From an uncultured Granulosicoccaceae bacterium (GTDB lineage Bacteria > Pseudomonadota > Gammaproteobacteria > Granulosicoccales > Granulosicoccaceae), in assembly GCA_938035525.1 (NCBI GenBank), contig CALHOI010000077.1, positions 35,598-99,597 of the forward strand: 64,000 nucleotides of DNA, given 5' to 3'. The position numbers and the translations under genes are program-made. Positions 10,302 to 19,367 of this stretch are shown piece after piece. The notes under the pieces were generated by a model. The model saw nothing but the letters and a program-made list of their open reading frames with translations, searched no databases and was not told the origin of the DNA. Position 1 is the first letter of the stretch, and each line of letters starts with the position of its first letter.

Positions 10302-11629
10302 GCTGCCAGGCCCTCCACCGCTGCCTTGAATTGCTTGCCTCGCTCGGCAAAATTGGCAAACATATCGAAGCTTGAACAAGCCGGCGATAGCAATACAACG
10401 TCACCCGGCTTTGCCAAGGCTTCACATTGTGTTACCGCATCGCTGAGATCTTTTGCCATGATAATAGGCGCAGCGCCCAGTAACGCCGTTTGAATGCGCT
10501 GCGCATCTTCACCGATTAACACCAGTGCTTTAACGTGCCGCTCAACAACACTACGCAGCTCGTTAAAGTCAGCGCCTTTACCGATACCACCGGCAATCAG
10601 CACAACCGGCGCATTCATGGCCAGCACCGCTTTCTTACAGGCATCAATGTTGGTCCCTTTGGAATCGTTGTACCAACGCACGTTATTGATTTGCGCTACA
10701 AATTCAGTGCGATGTTCTAAGCCGGTAAATTCAACCAAACCTTGCACAAGCTTTTTACGATCAAGCGCAACCGGCTCCAACAGCGCCAACACGGCTAACG
10801 CATTAGCCACATTGTGATCACCAGGTAATGGCAACTGCGAGCAAGGAACCAGCTTTTCATCACCGCAACACAACCAGGCATCATTGGCTGCCTGCTGCAA
10901 ATGATAATTAGCATCAATCCGGGTTTTAATTGAGAACGTGCGCAGGTGTTCGGCGTTTGCGGATGTCGATGTACGCTTGTCGTCGAGGTTAACCACAGCA
11001 TATTGGCACGAGCGATAAACCTGTCGTTTGACTTGCGCGTAATGTTCTATGGAATCGTAGCGATCCAGATGATCGTCTGACACATTAAGCACCGTGGCAC
11101 AAAGCGCTTTCAGGGAGTGGGTTGACTCAAGCTGATAACTGGATAACTCCAGCACATACAACTGAGCTTGATCATCAATACTGTCAAGCGCCGGCGTGCC
11201 AATGTTGCCGCATAATCTGGCCTGCTTGCCGCAACTCTGCAACACATGGGCAATCCACGACACCACCGTGCTTTTACCATTAGAGCCTGTCACAGCAATG
11301 ATCGGCGTGTCGCCAACAGCATCTGCAAACAATTCGATATCACCAATCACTTGCGCACCATTTTCAATGGCCGCTTGTATTGCAGGTAAAGCACGGGGAA
11401 TTCCCGGACTTAATACCAATACCTGATACGCACTGCATAAGTCTGCATTGAGCTGCTGGTGCATAACCGCATCGCGCATACAAGGTAACAGCGCATCACT
11501 TGCCTGCGTTTTTTCATCAACCACATCGAAGTGTACTGAATGCTTGTGCAGGTAGCGCACCACCGACTCTCCGGTTACACCCAAACCGACAACCAAAACG
11601 CGATTGTTGTTAAGTTTATCCAGTTTCAT
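10298..11629 (-). CDS. murD: UDP-N-acetylmuramoyl-alanine--D-glutamate ligase
   Basis: MurD adds D-Glu to UDP-MurNAc-L-Ala. The 443-residue protein has VLVVGLGVTGESVVRYL at the start, the ATP loop GSNGKSTVVSWI, LNVSDDHLDRYDS, and the C-terminal motifs WYNDSKGTNIDA and LLSPACSSFDMFANFAERG. It shares one base with the end of mraY and 4 nt with ftsW. Confidence 0.97.
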   Translation of the reverse strand: MKLDKLNNNRVLVVGLGVTGESVVRYLHKHSVHFDVVDEKTQASDALLPCMRDAVMHQQLNADLCSAYQVLVLSPGIPRALPAIQAAIENGAQVIGDIELFADAVGDTPIIAVTGSNGKSTVVSWIAHVLQSCGKQARLCGNIGTPALDSIDDQAQLYVLELSSYQLESTHSLKALCATVLNVSDDHLDRYDSIEHYAQVKRQVYRSCQYAVVNLDDKRTSTSANAEHLRTFSIKTRIDANYHLQQAANDAWLCCGDEKLVPCSQLPLPGDHNVANALAVLALLEPVALDRKKLVQGLVEFTGLEHRTEFVAQINNVRWYNDSKGTNIDACKKAVLAMNAPVVLIAGGIGKGADFNELRSVVERHVKALVLIGEDAQRIQTALLGAAPIIMAKDLSDAVTQCEALAKPGDVVLLSPACSSFDMFANFAERGKQFKAAVEGLAA

Positions 11630-12711
11630 TAGCGCAGCTTTAACGTCGACAAACCAATCAAAACTAAAATGACTGTGATAATCCAGAAGCGCACAATGAT
11701 ACGCGGCTCGGGCCAGCCTTTGAGTTCGAAATGATGGTGAATAGGAGCCATTTTAAAAATGCGCTTACCGGTTAGCTTGTATGAGGTGACTTGCATAATC
11801 ACTGACACGGCTTCCAATACAAAAATGCCACCCATAATGAACAGCACCAACTCTTGGCGTACCATGATAGATACCGCGCCGAGGGCCGCCCCTAAAGACA
11901 AGGCACCAACATCACCCATAAACACTTGCGCCGGATAGGTGTTAAACCACAAAAAACCTAAACCAGCACCAATCATCGCACTGCAAAATACGGTGAGCTC
12001 ACCCGAGCCACTGATGTTGGGAATGTGCAGATAATCGGCAAAGATTGCGTGCCCAGCCAAGTAAGAAATGAGTCCAAGACCGGCTGCAACCATGACGGTA
12101 GGCAATATCGCCAGACCATCAAGACCATCGGTCAGATTAACCGCGTTGCTGGTGCCAACAATCACTAAAAAAGCGAACGGAATAAACATCCAGCCCAAAT
12201 GTATATCGGCGTCTTTAAAAACAGGGATGGTGAGCGTCAGTTCGGCCTGCTCAGTTGCCATGAAATAAGCCGCCACAACAGCAATTCCGGCTATCAGGGT
12301 TTGCCAGAACAGTTTCTCTTTGGCGGAGAGTCCTGCCGAGTTAGACAACATGACTTTGCGGTAGTCGTCTACCCAACCCACTGCGGCAAAACCGACAGTC
12401 ACAAACAAAACAAACCAGACTTGCTTTACGGCCAGGTCTGACCACAACAACGTACTGATGGCAACGGCTACTACAATCATGGCACCACCCATGGTCGGTG
12501 TGCCGGCTTTTGAGAAGTGCGACTCAGGCCCATCATCACGAACCGACTGACCTATCTTTGCCGCCGTTAGCCATCGAATCAGTCGAGGACCAAACAACAA
12601 ACAAATGAGTAATGCGGTCAGCGCAGAAAAGATGGCGCGCAGCGTAATGTACTCAACAGCACCAAAGCTTGAGTCCAGTTGAGACAGCCAACCACCGAGC
12701 AGGATCATCAT
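11629..12711 (-). CDS. mraY: Phospho-N-acetylmuramoyl-pentapeptide transferase MraY
   Basis: MraY makes lipid I by moving phospho-MurNAc-pentapeptide to undecaprenyl phosphate. The 360-residue protein has ten predicted membrane helices. Family motifs seen are [11 protein letters not shown], the aspartate pair in [32 protein letters not shown] and the cytoplasmic [17 protein letters not shown]. Two adjacent ATGs (12711 and 12708) could both serve as start; the first overlaps murF as ATGA. Confidence 0.97.
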   Translation of the reverse strand: MMILLGGWLSQLDSSFGAVEYITLRAIFSALTALLICLLFGPRLIRWLTAAKIGQSVRDDGPESHFSKAGTPTMGGAMIVVAVAISTLLWSDLAVKQVWFVLFVTVGFAAVGWVDDYRKVMLSNSAGLSAKEKLFWQTLIAGIAVVAAYFMATEQAELTLTIPVFKDADIHLGWMFIPFAFLVIVGTSNAVNLTDGLDGLAILPTVMVAAGLGLISYLAGHAIFADYLHIPNISGSGELTVFCSAMIGAGLGFLWFNTYPAQVFMGDVGALSLGAALGAVSIMVRQELVLFIMGGIFVLEAVSVIMQVTSYKLTGKRIFKMAPIHHHFELKGWPEPRIIVRFWIITVILVLIGLSTLKLR

Positions 12712-14093
12712 AACGAGATGACCTCCGAGGTTTCTTCGGCATCGACTTCAACATCGTTTGTGCGGCTTTTAGATTGACCCACTAACGGTTCCAGCACAGA
12801 CTCCATACGACTGCCGCGCGAACCCTTAAGCAACACCGTGACATTGTTTGCCATAACAGCGCGTAGACGCTGAACCATGTCATCTTGAGACCGACAGTGC
12901 TCGGCCATGCCAAACGCCTGGGCAGCATGTGCACTCAGATTGCCCACCGTAAACAGCTTATCGATACCAGCCGATTTTGCATACGCGCCAAGTTCGGCAT
13001 GCATGCTGATTTCATCGGGACCCAGCTCACCCAAGTCACCAAGGCCCAGCACACGCAGGCCAGGGTACTCAGCCAAAACATCTATGGCAGCTTTGACAGA
13101 CGTAGGATTAGCATTGTAAGTATCGTCAATAAGCATCGCATTGTTGATACCTGTTTTTCGCTTAAGGCGACCGGGAACCGCTTGAATTTGAGCAAGCCCA
13201 GCCATAATAGCCACGGGTTGTACATCCATGCATTGCGCAACCGCTGTTGCTGCAACTGCATTAAGACGATTGTGCCTGCCCAGCAAAGAGAAACGCGGCG
13301 ATAAGGTTTTGCCATCGGTTGAAATTTTGAGATCGTTGTCTTCAAGCAATCGCACAGCAACGTCTTCATCGGAACCAAACTCGCGCCGGTGAGCATGGGC
13401 TGCGGCGCTGTGCATGACCTCAGCGAATCGATCATCGGCATTGATGACTGCCCACCCATCTGAGCTTAAGCCTTGAAATATTTCAGACTTGGCACTGGCC
13501 ACAGCTTCTATGCTGCCAAAACCTTCCAGGTGAGCAGCACCCACGTTGTTGACCAGGGCAACGTCAGGCTGAACCAGACGACTCAATGACCCGACTTCAC
13601 CTTCATGATTAGCACCGATCTCAATAACGGCGTATTGATGATGCTCGCGTAAACGCAACAGCGTTAGTGGCACACCAATGTCGTTATTAAAATTACCTGC
13701 GGTTGCCAATACCGGACCAAGTTGACTCAAAATAGCCGCAATCATTTCTTTCACAGTGGTTTTACCGTTACTACCAGTCACAGCAACAGTGGGCACCTGA
13801 AACTGTTCAGCCCACATCTTGGCTAAGGCACCTAAGGCAACGCGCGTATCTGCAACGAGCATTTGCGGTAAATCACAATCCACTTTCTGGCTAACCAATA
13901 ACGCACTGGCGCCTTTGTCTTTTGCCGCCTGGCAATAATCGTGACCATCGTAACGATCGCCTTTAATGGCAATGTACAAATCGCCGGCTTCGATGGTTCT
14001 TGTGTCAATGCTGAAACCCGACAAACGAATATCATCACCGAGCAGATCGCCATCAAGGTAGGGCTGGCAATCAGACAGCATCAAACGCAACAT
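12708..14093 (-). CDS. murF: UDP-MurNAc-tripeptide--D-Ala-D-Ala ligase
   Basis: MurF completes the pentapeptide by adding D-Ala-D-Ala. It has 461 residues, with [19 protein letters not shown] in the substrate domain, the ATP loop [13 protein letters not shown], the [13 protein letters not shown] motif and [28 protein letters not shown] and LGDLGELG lie in the C-terminal half. The last about 20 residues ([14 protein letters not shown]) form an acidic tail. It shares one base with murE and 4 nt with mraY. Confidence 0.97.
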   Translation of the reverse strand: MLRLMLSDCQPYLDGDLLGDDIRLSGFSIDTRTIEAGDLYIAIKGDRYDGHDYCQAAKDKGASALLVSQKVDCDLPQMLVADTRVALGALAKMWAEQFQVPTVAVTGSNGKTTVKEMIAAILSQLGPVLATAGNFNNDIGVPLTLLRLREHHQYAVIEIGANHEGEVGSLSRLVQPDVALVNNVGAAHLEGFGSIEAVASAKSEIFQGLSSDGWAVINADDRFAEVMHSAAAHAHRREFGSDEDVAVRLLEDNDLKISTDGKTLSPRFSLLGRHNRLNAVAATAVAQCMDVQPVAIMAGLAQIQAVPGRLKRKTGINNAMLIDDTYNANPTSVKAAIDVLAEYPGLRVLGLGDLGELGPDEISMHAELGAYAKSAGIDKLFTVGNLSAHAAQAFGMAEHCRSQDDMVQRLRAVMANNVTVLLKGSRGSRMESVLEPLVGQSKSRTNDVEVDAEETSEVISL

Positions 14094-15670
14094 CAGATTG
14101 CCTCCTGCATAAATTGCGCAACGGTATCGCGATCGCTGTAGTCGCGTTTTTGCGTGCCAATAATTTGGTAGTCTTCGTGACCCTTACCAGCAATTAACAC
14201 CAGATCGTTAGCTGCAGCGGTGCTTAGCGCATGGTTAATGGCTTGCGCACGATCAGCAATAACCACGGCCAGGTCAGGCCTGGCCATACCCGCCACTATC
14301 TGATCTAAAATAGATTGGGAATTTTCTGTTCGCGGGTTGTCATCTGTTACAACAACATGATCTGCACCTTCTGCCGCAGCACCCATCGGAGCGCGCTTAC
14401 CCGCATCACGATCGCCACCACAACCAAACACCACCCATAACTCCCCTTCGCAATGGCGTCGTACTGCTGCGATAACCGCCGCTAGTGCCTGCGGTGTATG
14501 GGCAAAATCTACAATGGCCGTGGGCCGGTTATGCGCGCTGAATTTTTCAATGCGGCCCGGTACCGAGCGCACATGATTCAAGGCCATGCTGGCGTCGTTA
14601 GCGGCATGCCCCAGTGCCCGCAGCACACTGTGACAGGCCAGCAAATTTTCAACATTGAATGAACCAAGCAACACCGATTGCTGCTGAAATCGCTCGCCAT
14701 TATCGACAAGAGAAAAGCGAATACCGTCGTTGTGTAGCTCAATATCTTCGGCGTGAACACGGATGTCTGCCGGCGCAGGCAACGAGTCAGATTTGCTTTC
14801 AGGCGCGTCGCCAGCATAAAACAGAATACGCGAACAGTTGCTGTGTTGATTTGACTGACGACTCAGTTCACGACCCAGCTCATCATCGCCATTGAGCACC
14901 ACGTGACTTAATCCCGGCCAGTTAAACAAACTGGCTTTGGCTTCTTTATAGGCTTGCAGAGTGTGGTGATAATCAAGATGATCGCGACCAAAATTGGTGA
15001 GCACGGCTACATCAATGTCTATGGCGTCCAGTCGCCCTTCAGACAAGGCATGTGATGATGCTTCGAGCGCAACAACCGTGGCCCCCTTATCCCGCAAGCT
15101 GGCCATGATCTGTTGCAAGCTAACCGCATCGGGCGTGGTCAATTGAGTTTCATTAAGCTCGCTTAAGCCCCAACCCAACGTACCAATATAACCACACGAT
15201 TGTCCGCTGCCATTTAGCGCATCGGCCACAAAGCGACACACGGATGTTTTGCCATCGGTACCGGTAACCGCAACCACAGCAAGCTGCTGACTGGGCTCTT
15301 GATAGAACCGCGCAGCAATAGCACCGCAATGACGCTTTAAATGAGCAACCTGAACAACCAAGTGCCCAGAACCGCGCAACGTTTCAATGGTGTCAGCATA
15401 TTCTTGCGCACCTTTATCATCGACCACAACAGCGCAAGCACCACTGGCTAACGCAGCATCAACAAATTGCATTCCATGAGAGCTGGCTCCTGCCATGGCC
15501 AGATAAACATCACCGGCTATCATTAAGCGACTATCAAGGCAAACCCCGCTGGCAAGGCAAACACCATTGGCGTTAACAGCCGCATCATCAAGCATGCTTT
15601 TATGCTCGGGCACAACATAGCCTTCGAGCAACACTGACAACGACATCGTTTGTTGCGAAGCTTGACTCAA
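14093..15670 (-). CDS. murE: UDP-MurNAc-Ala-Glu--meso-diaminopimelate ligase
   Basis: MurE adds the third residue of the stem peptide. DDNPRTEN matches the DNPR motif that selects meso-diaminopimelate over lysine, so the wall is of the usual Gram-negative type. Also seen are CLDSRLMIAGDVYLAMAG, the ATP loop GTDGKTSVCRF, EASSHALSEGRLD and GKGHEDYQII. At 525 residues it is about 30 longer than E. coli MurE, the extra length being spread through the chain. The ATG overlaps the ftsI stop by 4 nt. Confidence 0.96.
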   Translation of the reverse strand: MSQASQQTMSLSVLLEGYVVPEHKSMLDDAAVNANGVCLASGVCLDSRLMIAGDVYLAMAGASSHGMQFVDAALASGACAVVVDDKGAQEYADTIETLRGSGHLVVQVAHLKRHCGAIAARFYQEPSQQLAVVAVTGTDGKTSVCRFVADALNGSGQSCGYIGTLGWGLSELNETQLTTPDAVSLQQIMASLRDKGATVVALEASSHALSEGRLDAIDIDVAVLTNFGRDHLDYHHTLQAYKEAKASLFNWPGLSHVVLNGDDELGRELSRQSNQHSNCSRILFYAGDAPESKSDSLPAPADIRVHAEDIELHNDGIRFSLVDNGERFQQQSVLLGSFNVENLLACHSVLRALGHAANDASMALNHVRSVPGRIEKFSAHNRPTAIVDFAHTPQALAAVIAAVRRHCEGELWVVFGCGGDRDAGKRAPMGAAAEGADHVVVTDDNPRTENSQSILDQIVAGMARPDLAVVIADRAQAINHALSTAAANDLVLIAGKGHEDYQIIGTQKRDYSDRDTVAQFMQEAI

Positions 15671-17415
15671 GAACGATCTCCTGAGACCAGGTCAACGGGT
15701 TCCAATACAGGACCCAAGCCGACACGCTGATCATCAACATCGTCGGGTTCAATGTTTTGCACGCGCAATGCGTGAGACATGACTTTTGCAAACACCGGGG
15801 CTGCAACAACACTACCAAAATGCTGCCCGGCTTTTGGATCGTGAATGACAACCACGGTGGCAAGCTCCGGTCTTGATGCCGGAGCAAAACCTGCAAACAC
15901 TGATACGTATCGGTCTTCGGCATAACCACCGGAGACCGATCGATGCGATGTACCGGTTTTACCCGCAACGCGGTATCCAGGTATGGCTGCTCGATGGCCC
16001 GTACCATCTGTGACAACCGACTCGAGCATGTTACGAACCTCGCGTGCTATATCTTTATCAATGACCCGACGACCTTCAGCGGGTTGGTCATCACTGGCAA
16101 TAAAGGCCACAGTTGGCATAACGCCGTCATTGGCCAACGCTGAATAAGCACGTACCAGCTGCAACGCTGAGACTGAAATGCCGTAGCCGTAGGACACACT
16201 GGCCTGCTCAATGTGATGCCATAAAATCGGGTGATTAAAATACCCGGCCACTTCACCAGGAAATTCACTGCCCGGTGACCGACCAAATCCAAAGCTGTCA
16301 AACACTGACCACATTTGTTCCGGGTCGAGCTGTGTGGCAACTTTACTGACGCCAACATTGCTGGACTTACGCACGATGCCACGCAAATCCAGCCAGCCAT
16401 TGTCGCGCGTGTCGTTGATCTGGTACTTTCCAATGCTGTAATAACCGGGCGATGTATACACAATGTCATCTGGCGCGAACTTGCCTGAATCCAACGCCGC
16501 GGCAATCGTGAACGGCTTCATGGTTGAGCCTGGCTCAAACACATCAGTAATGGAGCGATTGCGTTGCTGACCGCCGGTGCGATCACTGATGTCGTTAGGG
16601 TTGTATGAAGGGTAGTTCGACATGGCCAGCACTTCGCCGGTATGCACTTTCATAACAACCACTGATGCCGACTCAGCATTGTGCTCTTTAATGACATCAA
16701 TCAGTGCTTGATCGGCAAAGTATTGAAGCTGCTTGTCGATACTCAATCGCAAATCTTTACCTGGCACCGATGGCTTGATGATATCCATGCCGGTTATCTC
16801 GCGACCTGTACGGTCCTGGACAACGCGACGCTTACCAGGCTCACCACTAAGCCATTCGTTGTAGGCCAGCTCTAATCCTTCTCGACCAACATCGTCGATA
16901 TCGGTAAAACCGACCACCTGAGATGCCGCTCGTCCACTAGGGTAGTAACGACGGTATTCACGTTGCAGATTTAGGCCTTCAACGTTCAGTTGACTGACCT
17001 TGGTAGCCACCTCGGGCATAACGTGCCGCTTGACGTAAATAAATTCTTTGCCTTGTGCATGCGCTTGCTCAGCTTTTTGCTGCAATTCTCCGGCAGGCAG
17101 TTCGAGTAAGGCTGACACTTCGCGCAAGGCTGCGGGTTGTGCCATTAATTTTTCCGGCACGCCCCACACTGTTTTAATGGGTGTGCTGATTGCCAATGGC
17201 TCACCGTTTCGATCATGCATGTTGCCGCGATGCGCTGGAATCGCAACGGTACGCAAATGTCGAGCATCACCCTGGTTACGGTAGAACTCGTAGTCGAACA
17301 CTTGTAAGTAAAGCGCACGACCCAACAGTGTGACACCCAACAAGGCAAACACCGCCAACACAAACTGACGGCGCATGGTCCAACGACTGACTGTTTTATG
17401 CGATTGGCCTTTCAT
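15667..17415 (-). CDS. ftsI: Septal transpeptidase FtsI (PBP3)
   Basis: FtsI is the class B penicillin-binding protein that crosslinks septal peptidoglycan with FtsW. The 582-residue protein has a basic N-terminus, one membrane helix at about 16-33, a pedestal domain (IPAHRGNMHDRNGEPLAIS) and a transpeptidase domain. Its active-site motifs are STMK (in EPGSTMKPFT), SSN (in KSSNVGVSK) and KTG (in AGKTGTSHR). It follows ftsL by 7 nt and overlaps murE by 4 nt. Confidence 0.97.
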   Translation of the reverse strand: MKGQSHKTVSRWTMRRQFVLAVFALLGVTLLGRALYLQVFDYEFYRNQGDARHLRTVAIPAHRGNMHDRNGEPLAISTPIKTVWGVPEKLMAQPAALREVSALLELPAGELQQKAEQAHAQGKEFIYVKRHVMPEVATKVSQLNVEGLNLQREYRRYYPSGRAASQVVGFTDIDDVGREGLELAYNEWLSGEPGKRRVVQDRTGREITGMDIIKPSVPGKDLRLSIDKQLQYFADQALIDVIKEHNAESASVVVMKVHTGEVLAMSNYPSYNPNDISDRTGGQQRNRSITDVFEPGSTMKPFTIAAALDSGKFAPDDIVYTSPGYYSIGKYQINDTRDNGWLDLRGIVRKSSNVGVSKVATQLDPEQMWSVFDSFGFGRSPGSEFPGEVAGYFNHPILWHHIEQASVSYGYGISVSALQLVRAYSALANDGVMPTVAFIASDDQPAEGRRVIDKDIAREVRNMLESVVTDGTGHRAAIPGYRVAGKTGTSHRSVSGGYAEDRYVSVFAGFAPASRPELATVVVIHDPKAGQHFGSVVAAPVFAKVMSHALRVQNIEPDDVDDQRVGLGPVLEPVDLVSGDRS

Positions 17416-17422
17416 AGCTGTA

Positions 17423-17698
17423 TTAAGGTTGCCTCGAAATCATCACAATCTCCTTGTAATCAGGAGTGACCATGCCTAAGCGATCGCGCGCAGTCCTATC
17501 TACCCGACCATGCTCGGAAAAAGTGCTTTCTTCAATTTGCAATTGACTCCACTGCACATCGAGTTCATCAATAACCTGCTGACTTTGGCTAATGTCGGCG
17601 TATTGCTGTCGACTTAAATGCTTGCTGTAGACAACAGCGACAGCCGAACAAACGTTGACTGCTGCCAAGGCGATCAATATGAAAGCCAGGCGACTCAT
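17423..17698 (-). CDS. ftsL: Cell division protein FtsL
   Basis: FtsL is a small bitopic protein forming a coiled-coil complex with FtsB and FtsQ. It has 91 residues: a membrane helix from about 3 to 22 (LAFILIALAAVNVCSAVAVV), then a periplasmic coiled coil starting YSKHLSRQQYADISQ. RTARDRLGMVTPD near the end is typical of FtsL-like proteins. Sequence conservation in this family is low, so position between rsmH and ftsI is the strongest evidence. It overlaps rsmH as ATGA. Confidence 0.93.
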   Translation of the reverse strand: MSRLAFILIALAAVNVCSAVAVVYSKHLSRQQYADISQSQQVIDELDVQWSQLQIEESTFSEHGRVDRTARDRLGMVTPDYKEIVMISRQP

Positions 17699-18624
17699 GC
17701 GACCCTCTTTGCTACGCGCATGACAGCGCTTCTGGCACGTGGGTTATGCGCAAGCTCAGCCTCGCTCGCCTTGATGACTTTGCCAAGGGTTTTCCAGGGA
17801 TGCGCAACGGTTTCAGGCAATGGCAAATGCCGGGGGATATCGGCAGGTGGAGGTGGTGTTCGTAAAGCGCGCTTAACAAGTCGGTCCTCAAGAGAATGAA
17901 AACTGATTACAACCAGGCGCCCACCATTTTTTAACACAGCAGGTGCTTTTGCCAACACCGAGGATATGGCATCGAGTTCGCCATTAACCTGAATACGAAT
18001 GGCTTGAAAGCTACGTGTTGCAGGATGGTGATGGCGCTCCCAACGAGGGTGCGCAGCCTTCACTATTTCTGCCAGTTGTAAGGTGCGCGTTATCGGCGCA
18101 GAATTGCGAGCAGCGACAATGGCTGCTGCAATTCTGCGCGCATAGCGCTCTTCACCGTAGGTTTTTAGCACGTACACTAAATCTTCTTCTCTTACATCAG
18201 CCAGCCACTTCGCTGCTGAAACCCCAGTTGATGGATCCATTCTCATGTCGAGCAGTCCATCGCGAGAAAAACCAAACCCTCTGTCTGCAACATCGAGCTG
18301 TGGTGATGACACACCCAAGTCGAGTAACAAACCATCGACACTGCCTTGCCAACCGTTTTGTTCAATCACCTGATCGATATCTGCAAAGTTGGCACTGACA
18401 ATATTGAAGCGCTGGTCGTTCTTAAAACGCCGCTCTGCGTCGGCTATGGCAGCAGGGTCTCTGTCGATTGCTAATAAACGACCTGAGTCACCCAACTGCT
18501 CAATAATTTTTTCACTATGACCACCACGGCCATAAGTGGCATCGACATAGCGACCGTTCGGCTCTATGCCAAGCGCTTGTACCGCTTCTGTCTGCAGAAC
18601 CGATACATGCAAATCTGAACTCAT
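17695..18624 (-). CDS. rsmH: 16S rRNA m4C1402 methyltransferase RsmH (MraW)
   Basis: RsmH methylates N4 of C1402 in the 16S rRNA P site. The 309-residue product has the SAM-binding motif VDATYGRGGHS, LLLDLGVSSPQLD, GFSRDGLLDMRMDP, and near the C-terminus ISFHSLEDRLVKRALR and NPRARSAVMRVA. It starts at the ATG sharing a base with the mraZ stop (TGATG) and is normal in length. Confidence 0.97.
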   Translation of the reverse strand: MSSDLHVSVLQTEAVQALGIEPNGRYVDATYGRGGHSEKIIEQLGDSGRLLAIDRDPAAIADAERRFKNDQRFNIVSANFADIDQVIEQNGWQGSVDGLLLDLGVSSPQLDVADRGFGFSRDGLLDMRMDPSTGVSAAKWLADVREEDLVYVLKTYGEERYARRIAAAIVAARNSAPITRTLQLAEIVKAAHPRWERHHHPATRSFQAIRIQVNGELDAISSVLAKAPAVLKNGGRLVVISFHSLEDRLVKRALRTPPPPADIPRHLPLPETVAHPWKTLGKVIKASEAELAHNPRARSAVMRVAKRVA

Positions 18625-19082
18625 CAGAGAGAGAGGTTTTGAATAACAGCAGAAGCATTGGCCAGGTCAACATCACCCACTTCTTCGGGCCACATTTCCG
18701 ATGCTGCTTCGTATGCCTCCTCGCTCCACAACTCCCACTTTTTGCCCTGCCCAATCAGCAGAGCCTTCTTTTCAATGCCAACAAGTTCTCGCAGCGTCGC
18801 CGGTAATAAAATTCGACCGTTAGAGTCAAATTCGACCTCGGCCGCATGGCCGACGTAGAGCCGCTGCATTGCTCGAACCTGCGGGTCGCTGTTAGGGGCA
18901 CTCATAATCTGATTTTCAATTTCCACCCAATCGGGCATCGGGTAGATCAACAGGCAGTTGGACCGATCTCGGGTCACAATCAAACGCGTCACGCCGTCAT
19001 TTTCCAGGCGATCGCGATGCGCCTTAGGCATTGCCAAGCGCCCTTTTGCATCCACCGTCAACTTGGAAATACCACGAAACAT
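18624..19082 (-). CDS. mraZ: Transcriptional regulator MraZ
   Basis: MraZ is the first gene of the dcw cluster and, in E. coli, a DNA-binding repressor of its own operon. The 152-residue protein has two AbrB-like domains, each with the conserved DxxGR motif: VDAKGRLAMP near residue 11 and FDSNGRILLP near residue 92. The region upstream holds a consensus promoter and GTGG repeats of the kind MraZ recognises, so autoregulation is likely. The ribosome site before the ATG is weak. Confidence 0.97.
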   Translation of the reverse strand: MFRGISKLTVDAKGRLAMPKAHRDRLENDGVTRLIVTRDRSNCLLIYPMPDWVEIENQIMSAPNSDPQVRAMQRLYVGHAAEVEFDSNGRILLPATLRELVGIEKKALLIGQGKKWELWSEEAYEAASEMWPEEVGDVDLANASAVIQNLSL

Positions 19083-19110
19083 CAGATTTTGGGTCTAAAC
19101 GAGCCCGATT

Positions 19111-19126
19111 CCCCACTAGTCGCCAC
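19111..19126 (-). promoter_or_regulatory. Putative MraZ operator repeats
   Basis: Read on the minus strand, GTGGC begins at 19126 and GTGGG at 19116, exactly 10 bp apart, with a degenerate GGGCT a further 12 bp along. Known MraZ sites are direct TGGGN repeats separated by 5 bp. The position, a short distance after the expected transcript start, fits repression of the dcw operon. Confidence 0.75.
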
Positions 19127-19144
19127 AAAAAAGCACTGCGGGCC

Positions 19145-19173
19145 ACTATACGGATACGACTTGGGATGGTCAA
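19145..19173 (-). promoter_or_regulatory. dcw operon promoter (sigma-70 type)
   Basis: On the minus strand TTGACC (19173-19168) and TATAGT (19150-19145) are separated by exactly 17 bp, each one base off consensus. Transcription would start near 19138, giving a leader of about 55 nt before mraZ that contains the MraZ-type repeats. The remaining gap to 19367 is AT-rich and I see no gene in it. Confidence 0.8.
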
Positions 19174-19367
19174 TCAAAAATCGACCTTAAAACGCGATTT
19201 TTACTTTAAAAGACAAGGAGTTAGCGAACATTGCGGTCGCTATACAAATCAGTTACTTAGCGCACATACATAGATTTAACATGAAAAACGTGTCGGAAGC
19301 CAGTCAATTTTGCGACGCTGTTCGCAAAGGGTTGCAAAAAGTTTGCATTCGATCGCATAACTATTGA

